Source: DATAQC01 sp046263055 (lineage in GTDB: Bacteria > Actinomycetota > Acidimicrobiia > Acidimicrobiales > AC-14). Taken from it: a stretch of DNA of 43,084 nt. Of the stretch, positions 33,989 to 41,733 are shown in pieces. The notes beneath the pieces were generated by a model. It saw only the letters and a program-made list of their open reading frames with translations. It was not told where the DNA came from and made no database searches. The stretch's first letter is position 1, and every line of letters begins with the position of its first letter. The DNA lies in assembly GCA_046263055.1 (NCBI GenBank), contig JBHELO010000158.1:1-43084 (forward strand), in the 5' to 3' direction. The position numbers and the translations under genes are program-made.

Positions 33989-34771
33989 TCACACCTGGTG
34001 GCGGGGGCAGGACCAGGTGGTGCGGCCGCCGACGGTGCGGCGCACCAGGGGCGTGCCGTCCCGGGGGCAGGTGCCGCCCGGGCGGCGCTCGACCATGAGG
34101 TCCCCGGTGTGTGACCCGCCCCGCTCGAGGAGGTCGGCCAGCGTTGTCCGCAGGTGGCGGTGGAGGCGGCGCAGCTCCCGGGCATCGAGTGACGCCGCCG
34201 GCCGGGCGGGGTCGAGGCCCGCCCGCCACAGGGCCTCGTCGGCCACCAGGTTGCCGACCCCGGCCAAACGGCCCTGATCCATGAGCCGGGCCTTGAGGGG
34301 GGCGGTGCTGCGGCCGAGGGCGGCGGCCAGGGCGGCCGGGCCCACGCCGAGGGCGTCGGGGCCCAGGCGGCCCTCGTCGGGGTCGAGCTCCACGCCACCC
34401 AGCCGCCGGGGATCGCGCATGCGCAGGTCCCCGCCGTCGTCGAAGCGGAGGGCGAAGCGGTCCCACGCCTCGTGGTCCCGGTTGGAGGCGGACACCAGGT
34501 CCCCCACGCCGGCGGCGCCGTCCACCACCAGCCGCCCGCTCATCCCGAACCGCAGCCCCACCGTGGGGCCACCGTCGGTGTCCATCAGCAACAGCTTGCC
34601 GGTGCGGCGAACCGCCGTCGCCCGCCGGCCAACGAGGGCGGCGACGACCACCGGCGCGGTGAGCCCCCGCTTGAGGTACCAGGCGTCGGGTGCGGCCACG
34701 TCGGCGATCCGCCGCCCCACCACCCGCTCCGCCAGCCGCCGATAGGCCTCCACCTCCACCAGCTCCGGCAT
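33989..34771 (-). CDS. Fpg/Nei-family DNA glycosylase with a variant zinc finger
   Basis: A 260-residue bifunctional glycosylase/AP lyase for oxidised bases. It starts MPELVEVEAYRR, giving the catalytic Pro 2 and Glu 3 once Met is removed. GLRFGMSGRL and the H2TH segment RLAGVGNLVADEALWRAGLDP follow. The C-terminal finger reads CPRDGTPLVRRTVGGRTTWSCPRHQ (shown over two motifs CPRD and CPRH), so two of the four expected Cys ligands are Asp and His. It may still bind zinc or be a zincless-like variant. Alone on its strand, divergent from the F420-type gene. Confidence 0.92.
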   Translation of the reverse strand: MPELVEVEAYRRLAERVVGRRIADVAAPDAWYLKRGLTAPVVVAALVGRRATAVRRTGKLLLMDTDGGPTVGLRFGMSGRLVVDGAAGVGDLVSASNRDHEAWDRFALRFDDGGDLRMRDPRRLGGVELDPDEGRLGPDALGVGPAALAAALGRSTAPLKARLMDQGRLAGVGNLVADEALWRAGLDPARPAASLDARELRRLHRHLRTTLADLLERGGSHTGDLMVERRPGGTCPRDGTPLVRRTVGGRTTWSCPRHQV

Positions 34772-34900
34772 GCCCGGCCGACCCTACCGCCGCCCCCAAC
34801 CCCCCCGTTCCGGCGCACGAGGCGCGTCGGTTGCCGACGCGTGTCGCGCGCCGGCGGTGGCCGGAGGCGGGTTCCCGGTAGCGGCGGGGCGACGCTTACC

Positions 34901-36109
34901 ATGGCCGCCATGGCACGCGAGGTCCTGCACTGGGCCAACCTGTACTCAGAGGTGGTCACTTCCGGTCTGTGCACCGGGTGTGCCGGCTGCGTCGTGGCCT
35001 GCCCGCACGACGTGTTGGGCTACGACGACGCCGAGGGCCCAGGGCCCGAGCGGCCCTCCGAGCGGGGTGTCTACAAGCCCTTCCACCTGGAGGAGGAGGG
35101 CGGCCCCGGCGGGTGCGGCCACGGGGATCGCGGCTGCACCTCGTGCACCCGGGCCTGCCCCCGGTTCCGCACGTGGGAGCCCGACGTGGACACCCACCTG
35201 TTCGGGCGCACCCGCCGCGCCGACGAGGTGGACGGCATCTCCAAGGACATCATCCTGGCCCGGGCCGCCGACCCCGAGATCCTGAAGAACGGCCAGGACG
35301 GCGGCCTGGTCTCCGCCATCCTGCTGTGGGCCCTGGACCACGGCTACATCGACGCCGCCCTGGTCTCCTACCTGGAGGGCGACGGCACGACCTGGAAGGC
35401 CACGCCCGGTGTGGCCCGCACCCGCGACCAGGTCCTGGCCGCCGCCGGCAGCCGCTACACCTACTCGGCCAACACCATGGCTTACGCCGACGCGGTGGCC
35501 GGCGGGGCCGAGAAGCTGGCCCTGGTCGGCATGAGCTGCCAGTCGTCGGTGCCGCCGGTGATGACCGTGCGGAAGGCGGGCAAGCCGGCCCGCCGCTTCG
35601 CCCTCAACATCGGCCTCCTCTGCTCCAAGACGTTCGACGACGCCATCTTCGAGGAGCTGTTCGAGGCCACGTACGGCCTGAAGCGCCAGGACATGGTGAA
35701 GATGAACATCAAGGGCGTCTTCCAGATCTGGATGCGCGACGGCAGCTACCACGAGGTGCCGCTCAAGGAGTGCCACGCCTGGACCCGCGAGGGCTGCAAG
35801 ATGTGCCCCGACTTCGCGGCCGAGCACGCCGACATCTCCACCGGCGGCATCGGTGCCTTCGGCGACTGGACGCTCACCATCGTGCGCACCGAGCTCGGTC
35901 GGGAGATCCTGGTGAAGATGCTGGAGGACGGGACCATCGAGGGCCGCCCGGGCGACGACGACCCCGGCGCCATCGCCCTGCTGCGCAAGCTATCCACCAA
36001 TCAGCGCAAGCGCTGGCCGGCCACCGCTACGCCCGGGCCCGACCTCATCCCGCCCCAGGCGGTCACGGTCAAGAAGAAGGCGAAGAAGAAGGCGCCGGCC
36101 TCGGCGTAG
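34901..36109 (+). CDS. FrhB-like coenzyme F420 hydrogenase/dehydrogenase beta-subunit family protein
   Basis: A 402-residue iron-sulfur flavoprotein-type oxidoreductase. The N-terminus has a ferredoxin-like CTGCAGCVVACP, then CGHGDRGCTSCTRACP. The FrhB core has GQDGGLVSAILLWALDHGYI, VGMSCQSSVPPV, LNIGLLCSKTFDD and the C-terminal CKMCPDFAAEHADISTGGIG cluster ligand region. Relatives reduce F420 or other deazaflavin or tetrapyrrole substrates. ATG 34901 is used; ATG 34910 is equally possible. The Lys/Ala-rich tail overlaps the convergent uracil-glycosylase gene by 41 bases. Confidence 0.9.
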   Translation: MAAMAREVLHWANLYSEVVTSGLCTGCAGCVVACPHDVLGYDDAEGPGPERPSERGVYKPFHLEEEGGPGGCGHGDRGCTSCTRACPRFRTWEPDVDTHLFGRTRRADEVDGISKDIILARAADPEILKNGQDGGLVSAILLWALDHGYIDAALVSYLEGDGTTWKATPGVARTRDQVLAAAGSRYTYSANTMAYADAVAGGAEKLALVGMSCQSSVPPVMTVRKAGKPARRFALNIGLLCSKTFDDAIFEELFEATYGLKRQDMVKMNIKGVFQIWMRDGSYHEVPLKECHAWTREGCKMCPDFAAEHADISTGGIGAFGDWTLTIVRTELGREILVKMLEDGTIEGRPGDDDPGAIALLRKLSTNQRKRWPATATPGPDLIPPQAVTVKKKAKKKAPASA

Positions 36110-36782
36110 CGCCGGCGCCGGCGCCGCACAGCTCCCGGGCCCGGGTGAACACGGCGTCGAAGGCGGGCTCGGTGAGCGTGCCGGTGAAGGTGTTCTGCTG
36201 GCTCGGGTGGTAGGAGCACAGCAGCGTCCGGCCGTCGCCCAACGGGTGCTCGGCCAGATGGGCGAACCGGGGCCGGGGGCGCACGCCCAACAGCACGCAC
36301 ATCGCGTCTGCGGCGAACTTGCCGAGCGCCACAATGACCGACACCCGAGCCAGCAAGGCGAGCTCGCGGCCCAGGTAGGGCAGGCACGTGTCGCGCTCGG
36401 CGGGCGTCGGCTTGTTGGCCGGCGGCGCGCAGCGCACGGCCGCCGCCACCCAGGCGTCGCGCAGGCGCAGGCCGTCGCCGGCGTGGACGCTGGTGGGCTG
36501 GTTGGCGTAGCCGGCCCGCCACAGCGCCCGGAACACCCAGTCGCCCGAACGGTCGCCGGTGAACACCCGCCCGGTGCGGTTGCCGCCGTGGGCGGCGGGC
36601 GCCAGGCCCACCACCAGCAGGCGGGCGCCGGGGTCGCCGAAGCCGGGGATGGGCCGACCCCAGTACTCCTCGCCGCGGAACGAGGCCCGCTTCTCCCGCG
36701 CCACCTGCTCGCGCCACGCCACCAGGCGGGGGCAGGCCCGGCAGGCCACGACCTCGCCCTCCAGTCGATCCAGCGTGTCCAC
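36069..36782 (-). CDS. Uracil-DNA glycosylase, family 4/5-like (UDGb type)
   Basis: A 237-residue glycosylase. N-terminal Cys (CRACPRL) with later Cys (VRCAPP) and DTCLPYLG fits the 4Fe-4S set. The active-site motif is GLAPAAHGGNRTGRVFTGD and the second motif SYHPSQQNTFTGTLT, which is the family 5 form. It removes uracil or deaminated purines from DNA. GTG 36782 is the probable start; TACCCT seven bases upstream looks like a -10 box, so the message may be leaderless. Divergent from the phosphomutase by 27 bases. Confidence 0.9.
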   Translation of the reverse strand: MDTLDRLEGEVVACRACPRLVAWREQVAREKRASFRGEEYWGRPIPGFGDPGARLLVVGLAPAAHGGNRTGRVFTGDRSGDWVFRALWRAGYANQPTSVHAGDGLRLRDAWVAAAVRCAPPANKPTPAERDTCLPYLGRELALLARVSVIVALGKFAADAMCVLLGVRPRPRFAHLAEHPLGDGRTLLCSYHPSQQNTFTGTLTEPAFDAVFTRARELCGAGAGATPRPAPSSSPSS

Positions 36783-36809
36783 GAGGTCAGGGTAGGTTGG
36801 CCGCCACCG

Positions 36810-37454
36810 ATGCCCCGCAAGCCGGCGCCCCCGCGCCCGACCCTCGTCCTCTTCGTGCGCCACGGCCACACGCCGACGACCGGCAAGGTCCTCCCCGGCC
36901 GGGCGCCCGGCCTGCACCTGTCCGACGACGGCCGGGCCCAGGCGGTGGCGGTGGCCGACCGCCTGGCCGCCCTGAAGTCGGTGGACGCCATCTACGCCTC
37001 GCCCCTGGAACGCACGCGGGAGACGGCGGCGGCCATCGCCTCCGCCCGCGGCCTCAAGGTCACCGCCGAGCGGGGGTTGCTGGAGGCCGACATCGGCGAC
37101 TGGACGGGGCTCGAGCTCAAGGCCGTCCGCCGCCTGCCCGAGTGGAAGGCGGTGCAGTCCTACCCGAGCGGCTTCCGGTTCCCGGGCGGGGAGTCCTTCC
37201 TGGAGATGCAGACCCGGGTGGTGGCGGCGGTGGCCCGGCTGCGGGACCGCCACCCGGGCCAGACGGTGGTGGCCGTCAGCCACGCCGACCCCATCAAGGC
37301 CGCCCTGGGCCACGCCCTCGGCACCCACCTGGACTTCTTCCAGCGGTTCACCGTGTCGCCGTGCTCGGTGAGCGCGGTGACCTACGCCGACGGCGGGCCC
37401 CTGGTGCTGTCGATCAACTCGGTGGGGGACCTGAAGGCGCTGCGCCCGTCGTGA
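36810..37454 (+). CDS. MSMEG_4193-family histidine phosphatase (putative phosphomutase)
   Basis: A 214-residue phosphoglycerate-mutase-fold enzyme. The phospho-accepting His is in LFVRHGHTPTTG, the acid in LLEADIGDWTG, and the second His in VVAVSHADPIKAALG. It heads the three-gene cluster (with DUF3090 and SCO1664-family genes) that is conserved in many actinobacteria, for example Rv2135c-Rv2133c in M. tuberculosis. Substrate unknown. The stop overlaps the next GTG by four bases. Confidence 0.92.
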   Translation: MPRKPAPPRPTLVLFVRHGHTPTTGKVLPGRAPGLHLSDDGRAQAVAVADRLAALKSVDAIYASPLERTRETAAAIASARGLKVTAERGLLEADIGDWTGLELKAVRRLPEWKAVQSYPSGFRFPGGESFLEMQTRVVAAVARLRDRHPGQTVVAVSHADPIKAALGHALGTHLDFFQRFTVSPCSVSAVTYADGGPLVLSINSVGDLKALRPS

Positions 37455-37945
37455 GCACGTCGTTCGAGATGCCCGAGGTGGACGTCCTCACCACCGGGAC
37501 GGTCGGGCCTCCCGGGCAGCGGGTCTTCTACCTCCAGGCCCGGGCGGGCGAGCAGGTGATGTCGCTGCGGCTGGAGAAGGCCCAGGTGGCGGCGCTCACG
37601 ACCTACCTGACGACCCTGCTCGCCGACCTCCCCGAGCCCGAGGGGCTCCCCACCGACTTGGACCTGGCGGAGCCGGTGGTGGCCGAATGGGTCGTCGGCT
37701 CCCTCGGCGTGTCCTACGACGAGGACGCCGACCGGGTGGTGGTCGTGGCCGAGGAGCTGGTGGAGGAGGACGACGAGGCGGCTCGGGCCCGCCTGACCCT
37801 CACCCGCGGCCAGGTGGCGGCCCTGGCCGCCCGCGGCACCCAGGTAGTGGAGGCGGGCCGCCCGCCGTGCCCCCTGTGCGGCCAGCCTGTCGACCCCGAA
37901 GGACACATGTGCATCCGGCTGAACGGGCATCGCCAGACCCGCTGA
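37451..37945 (+). CDS. DUF3090-family protein
   Basis: A 164-residue acidic protein (VFYLQARAGEQVMSLRLEKAQ, EPVVAEWVVGSLGVSYDEDA) ending in a zinc-ribbon-like CPLCGQPVDPEGHMC. Function unknown, but it occurs regularly between the phosphomutase and SCO1664-type genes in actinobacteria. GTG 37451 overlaps the previous stop (GTGA), and its own 3' end overlaps the next start by 37 bases, so all three are translated together. Confidence 0.92.
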   Translation: MSTSFEMPEVDVLTTGTVGPPGQRVFYLQARAGEQVMSLRLEKAQVAALTTYLTTLLADLPEPEGLPTDLDLAEPVVAEWVVGSLGVSYDEDADRVVVVAEELVEEDDEAARARLTLTRGQVAALAARGTQVVEAGRPPCPLCGQPVDPEGHMCIRLNGHRQTR

Positions 37946-38619
37946 CGCTGCTGGGCGCCGGCGAGATCTCGGTGAAGGGCCGCATGCCGTGGAGCTCGAA
38001 CGGCACCTTCCTCGTCGAGCTGTGCCTGGACGGTGGCACCGGCATGGCGGTGTACAAGCCCCTGCGGGGCGAGCGGCCCCTGTGGGACTACCCACCCGGC
38101 CTGTACCGCCGGGAGGTGGCGGCGTGGGTGGTGTCGGAGGCTCTCGGCTGGGGGCTGGTGCCGGCGACCGTCGCCCGTGACGGCCCCCTCGGCCCGGGGT
38201 CCCTCCAGCGCTTCGTGGAGGCCGACTTCAGCGAGCACTACTTCAGCCTGCTGGAGCGGCCGGAGCACCACCCCGCCCTCAAGGCCGTCTGCACGCTCGA
38301 CGTGCTCCTCAACAACGGCGACCGCAAGAGCGGCCACTGCCTCCTCGCCGAGGAGCGCATCTGGGGCATCGACCACGGCCTGTGCCTGGCCGCCGACCCC
38401 CGGCTGCGCACCGTCATCTGGGACTTCGCCGGCCAGCCGGTGCCCGACGAGCTGATGGGCCCGGTCGCCCGCCTGGCCGCCTCCCCGCCCGCCGCCCTGG
38501 CCGGCCTTGTCGACGACGACGAGGTGGCCGCCCTGGCCGCACGGGCCGCCGTCCTCGTACGCCGGCCGGTCTTCCCCGTCCCCCGCTCGGGCCGCGCCTA
38601 CCCGTGGCCACTGGTCTGA
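37909..38619 (+). CDS. SCO1664-family protein (phosphoinositide-kinase-like fold)
   Basis: A 236-residue protein with ISVKGRMPWSSNGTFLVELC, AVYKPLRGERPLWDYPPG, LDVLLNNGDRKSGHCLL and IWGIDHGLCLAADPRLRTV. The Lys-containing strand, NNGDRKxGH loop and IDHG metal-binding motif resemble the PI3/4-kinase/HipA-like catalytic layout, so ATP-dependent phosphorylation is possible. GTG 37909 has GAAGGA six bases upstream and overlaps DUF3090. In many actinobacteria mshC lies near this cluster; here an SDR/TetR pair follows on the other strand instead. Confidence 0.9.
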   Translation: MHPAERASPDPLTLLGAGEISVKGRMPWSSNGTFLVELCLDGGTGMAVYKPLRGERPLWDYPPGLYRREVAAWVVSEALGWGLVPATVARDGPLGPGSLQRFVEADFSEHYFSLLERPEHHPALKAVCTLDVLLNNGDRKSGHCLLAEERIWGIDHGLCLAADPRLRTVIWDFAGQPVPDELMGPVARLAASPPAALAGLVDDDEVAALAARAAVLVRRPVFPVPRSGRAYPWPLV

Positions 38620-38687
38620 GGAGGGGGGAGGAAGCGCCACCGTGAAGGGTGCCCGGGGCACGGCGACGGCGGGCGGGCGCCACCACC

Positions 38688-39659
38688 TCAGCGGAAGTGG
38701 CGGCCGATCTCGGAGGCGTACTCCCGGCCCAGGCTCGGTCCGTAGGCGGCGAGCCACTCGGTGAGCGCCACGTGGCCGGTGGTCGGGCCGTCGGTGGCCA
38801 CCAGGCCGGCCATCATGGCGGCCAGCTCGTCGGGCGTGAGCACGACGTCGCCCACCACCACCCCGATGGCCCGGGCCAGGCCCGGCACCACGGCCGGGGG
38901 GACGGCCAGGATCGACGACCGGCTGCCGACGGCGTCGCCGATGGCAGTGACCAGGTCGGCGAAGGTGAACGTCTCCGGTCCCACCGCGTCCACCACCGAG
39001 CCCTCGGGCCCGGTGGCCGCCTCCAGGCACAGCCGGGCCACGTCCCCCACGTGCACCGGGCGGAGCCGGTATCGGCCCCGACCGGCCACCGCGAAGACGG
39101 GGAAGCGGCGCAGCAGCCAGGCGATGTTGTTCACCAGCACGTCACCTCGGCCGAAGACCACCGTCGGGCGCACCACGGCCCAGGGCACGCCGCAGGCGGC
39201 GAGGGCCTCCTCGGCCAGGGCCTTGCCCCGGAAGTACGGGAACCGGGAGGCCACCGACGGGTTGGTGATGCTCACGTGCACGACGCGTTCCACCCCGGCC
39301 CGCCGGGCGGCCCCGAACAGGGCCCGGGAGTTGGCCACTGCAGTGTCGAACCCCACCTCCCGGCGCGGGAAGCGCACCCAGTAGGTGTTGTAGAGCGTGG
39401 CCACGCCGTCGAGGCTGGCGGCCAGGGCGTCGGGATCGTCGAATCGGAAGGCCTGCACCTCCACGTCCCCACCGAAGGGGTCGCCCCGCTCCGGATGGCC
39501 GGTGAGCGTCCGCACCGCCCGGCCACCGGCCAGCAGGCGCTCGGCGATGAACCGGCCGGTGTAGCCGAAGGCGCCGGTCACCGCATCCGTCGGCCGCGCT
39601 GCGCCGGCGGCGGCCGACGCCCTCCGGTCGGCGGCGCGGTGGTGGTCGGTGGTGGTCAC
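38688..39659 (-). CDS. NAD(P)-binding NmrA/extended-SDR-like oxidoreductase
   Basis: A 323-residue Rossmann protein. The glycine motif is slightly unusual (VTGAFGYTGRFIAERLL). TLYNTYWVRFP, VERVVHVSITNPS and YFRGKALAEEAL follow, with the catalytic-type YxxxK reading as YFRGK. RPTVVFGRGDVLVNNIAWLLR resembles mitochondrial NDUFA9-like and NmrA-type proteins. The first 20 residues before the fold are low complexity. GTG 39659 overlaps the TetR stop by four bases, so it is the TetR-controlled partner gene. Substrate unknown. Confidence 0.88.
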   Translation of the reverse strand: MTTTDHHRAADRRASAAAGAARPTDAVTGAFGYTGRFIAERLLAGGRAVRTLTGHPERGDPFGGDVEVQAFRFDDPDALAASLDGVATLYNTYWVRFPRREVGFDTAVANSRALFGAARRAGVERVVHVSITNPSVASRFPYFRGKALAEEALAACGVPWAVVRPTVVFGRGDVLVNNIAWLLRRFPVFAVAGRGRYRLRPVHVGDVARLCLEAATGPEGSVVDAVGPETFTFADLVTAIGDAVGSRSSILAVPPAVVPGLARAIGVVVGDVVLTPDELAAMMAGLVATDGPTTGHVALTEWLAAYGPSLGREYASEIGRHFR

Positions 39660-40282
39660 GAGAGGGCGGCGGTCAGGTCGGCCAGGCGGCCGGCGGCCGC
39701 GAACAGGGACTCGGCGCGGGAGCGGTCCCCGTCGAGGTGGGTGAGCAGCTCCAGGCCGACGTACAGGGCGACGATGGCGGTGGCGGCGTCGGCGGGCGGC
39801 ACCAACTCCCCCACCGGCACCCGGCGGGCGGCGGCCGCCACCGCCTCCTCGGTGAACGCCAGCCACGGCCGCAGGCAGGCCGCCACCCGCGGCCCGAGAT
39901 CGGGCGACGTCACGCTGGCCGCGATCATGGCCGCCAGGACGGTGAGGTGGCCGGCGTCGAGGTCTTCGCGGTAGACGCCGGCGGCGGCCCGCACCAGGTC
40001 GGGCAGGGCCAGGTCCTCGCCCACCGCCTCCCTGTAGCGCTCCATGCGCCGCCGCCCCGTCTCCTCCAGGGCGGCCAGCAGCAGCTCGTTGACCGAGCCG
40101 AAGTGGTAGAAGACGAGGGCCTGGGCGAACCCCCCGGTGCGGGCGATGGCCCGGGCGCTGGCGCCTGCCACCCCGTCGGTCTTGAGGGTGGCGATGGCGG
40201 CATCCACCACCCGCCGCCGCCCGGCGGCCGCTCCCTCGTCGGCCCTGTCGGCGGTGCGGCTCCGGGTGCCCGGCTTGGCCAT
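39656..40282 (-). CDS. TetR-family transcriptional regulator
   Basis: A 208-residue regulator. The N-terminal HTH is GRRRVVDAAIATLKTDGVAG, SARAIARTGGFAQALVFYHF and GSVNELLLAALEE, followed by an alpha-helical ligand domain. ATG 40282 has GGAGG seven bases upstream. It is coupled to the downstream oxidoreductase gene by a GTGA overlap, and a perfect inverted repeat lies 20 bases upstream, so it very probably represses its own operon until an unknown ligand binds. Confidence 0.92.
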   Translation of the reverse strand: MAKPGTRSRTADRADEGAAAGRRRVVDAAIATLKTDGVAGASARAIARTGGFAQALVFYHFGSVNELLLAALEETGRRRMERYREAVGEDLALPDLVRAAAGVYREDLDAGHLTVLAAMIAASVTSPDLGPRVAACLRPWLAFTEEAVAAAARRVPVGELVPPADAATAIVALYVGLELLTHLDGDRSRAESLFAAAGRLADLTAALS

Positions 40283-40302
40283 GCGATGCCTCCATCCCTG
40301 CA

Positions 40303-40335
40303 GGCTGAGCGGTCGGTCTGAGCATCCGCTCAGCC
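40303..40335. promoter_or_regulatory. TetR operator candidate
   Basis: GGCTGAGCGG (40303-40312) and CCGCTCAGCC (40326-40335) are perfect 10-base arms spaced by 13 bases, immediately upstream of the tetR-like gene. Size, symmetry and place fit an autoregulatory TetR site. Confidence 0.65.
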
Positions 40336-40597
40336 ACCTACGCTGCCCGTCGCGTCGCCCGCCGTCAAACTGGCCGGGCGACGACCGCCGGAACCGTCGG
40401 CGGCACCCCATCGTCGGGCGGCGATCGCCTCCGCCGCCACGCCCAGAGCGCAGACCCGGCGACCCGGCCGGCGGGCGGCGTGCGCCGTCCGGGGGGCGGA
40501 CGCCGTCCCGGAGGGACGCACGGGGTCGGCCGGGAGCGACCTGCGTCGGCCGGCCACGCACTACGGTCGGCGCATTCGCGAAGGAGGGGCACCAGCG

Positions 40598-40975
40598 GTG
40601 ACGGAGGGAGAGGTCCGGCTCGAAGTGCCCGCGTCGCCGGAGTTCCTCCGGGTGGCGCGCATGATGGCGGCCGGGGTCGCCAGCCGCCTGGGCTTCACCC
40701 TCGAGGAGGTGGACGACCTCCGCATCGCCATCGACGAGCTGTGCTTCTGCCTGGTGGGGCGCACCGGGCGACCCGGCACGGTGGCCATCCGCTATGTCAT
40801 GCGTCCCGACGGCCTGGAGGTGGAGGGGGCGGGCCACTTCGCCGACCGAGCCGACCAGGAGCCCCGCCTGTCGCCGTTGTCGGTCCAGATACTCAACGCC
40901 GTGACCGACGAGTGCGAGGTGACGAGCGGAGAGGACGGCCCCACCTTCCGCCTGCTGAAGCGCCGGCAGACCTGA
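40598..40975 (+). CDS. RsbW-like GHKL-fold ATP-binding protein (putative anti-sigma factor)
   Basis: A 125-residue protein. VRLEVPASPEFLRVARMMAA and FTLEEVDDLRIAIDELCFCL match the first half of RsbW/SpoIIAB-type kinases, with an N-box-like helix. The expected glycine-rich ATP-lid motif (DxGxG) is not evident in the second half (DGLEVEGAGHFADRADQEP), so kinase activity is uncertain. It is followed five bases later by an SigB/SigF-type sigma factor, which it probably binds. GTG 40598 is the start. The 262 bases upstream hold no recognisable gene. Confidence 0.82.
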   Translation: MTEGEVRLEVPASPEFLRVARMMAAGVASRLGFTLEEVDDLRIAIDELCFCLVGRTGRPGTVAIRYVMRPDGLEVEGAGHFADRADQEPRLSPLSVQILNAVTDECEVTSGEDGPTFRLLKRRQT

Positions 40976-40980
40976 TCGGC

Positions 40981-41733
40981 ATGGCCTTCGACGCCCAGGA
41001 GCGCGACGACCTGAAGCGCAAGTTCCGCGACTACGCCCGGACGCACGACCCCGCCCTTCGCGACGAGCTGATCACCGCCCACATCGGCCTCGCCGAGTAC
41101 CTGGCCCGGCGGTTCACCAACCGGGGCGAGCCCCTCGACGACCTGGTGCAGGTGGCGTCCCTGGGCCTGCTCAAGGCGGTGGACCGCTTCGACCCCGACC
41201 GGGGCCTGGAGTTCTCCACGTACGCCACGCCCACCATCGTGGGCGAGCTGAAGCGCCACTTCCGCGACAAGGGGTGGGCGGTCCGGGTGCCCCGGCGGGT
41301 GCAGGAGCTGCACCTCCGGCTGGCGTCGGTGGTGAGCACCCTCTCCCAGCAATTGGGCCGGTCCCCGACCATCGGCGAGATCGCCCAGGCCGCCAGCGCC
41401 TCCGAGGAGGACGTGCTGGAGGCCATCGAGGCCGGCCACGCCTACCGGTTCACGTCCCTCGACGCCCCCTCGGGCTCCGACGACGAGGGCACCCTGGCCT
41501 CCCAGCTGGGCAGCGAGGACCAGGCCCTGGTGGACAGCGAGCACCGGGTGGCCCTGTCTCCGCTCATCGCCCGCTTCCCCCACCGCGAGCAGATGATCCT
41601 GCACCTGCGATTCTTCGAAGGGCTCACCCAGTCGGAGATCGCCGCCCGCCTGGGTATCAGCCAGATGCACGTCTCCCGCCTGCTGGCCCGCAGCCTGGCC
41701 CAGCTCCGCGCGTCAGCAGAGGACGACTCATGA
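40981..41733 (+). CDS. SigB/SigF/SigG-family RNA polymerase sigma factor
   Basis: A 250-residue group 3 sigma factor. Region 2 reads HIGLAEYLARRFTNRGEPLD, DLVQVASLGLLKAVDRFDPD and EFSTYATPTIVGELKRHFRD; region 3 VRVPRRVQELHLRLASVVST; region 4 HLRFFEGLTQSEIAARLGIS and QMHVSRLLARSLAQLR. It should direct polymerase to a general-stress or envelope regulon. Its neighbour upstream is the likely anti-sigma factor, and it overlaps the lipid-kinase-like gene by four bases. ATG 40981 gives the usual N-terminus. Confidence 0.94.
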   Translation: MAFDAQERDDLKRKFRDYARTHDPALRDELITAHIGLAEYLARRFTNRGEPLDDLVQVASLGLLKAVDRFDPDRGLEFSTYATPTIVGELKRHFRDKGWAVRVPRRVQELHLRLASVVSTLSQQLGRSPTIGEIAQAASASEEDVLEAIEAGHAYRFTSLDAPSGSDDEGTLASQLGSEDQALVDSEHRVALSPLIARFPHREQMILHLRFFEGLTQSEIAARLGISQMHVSRLLARSLAQLRASAEDDS

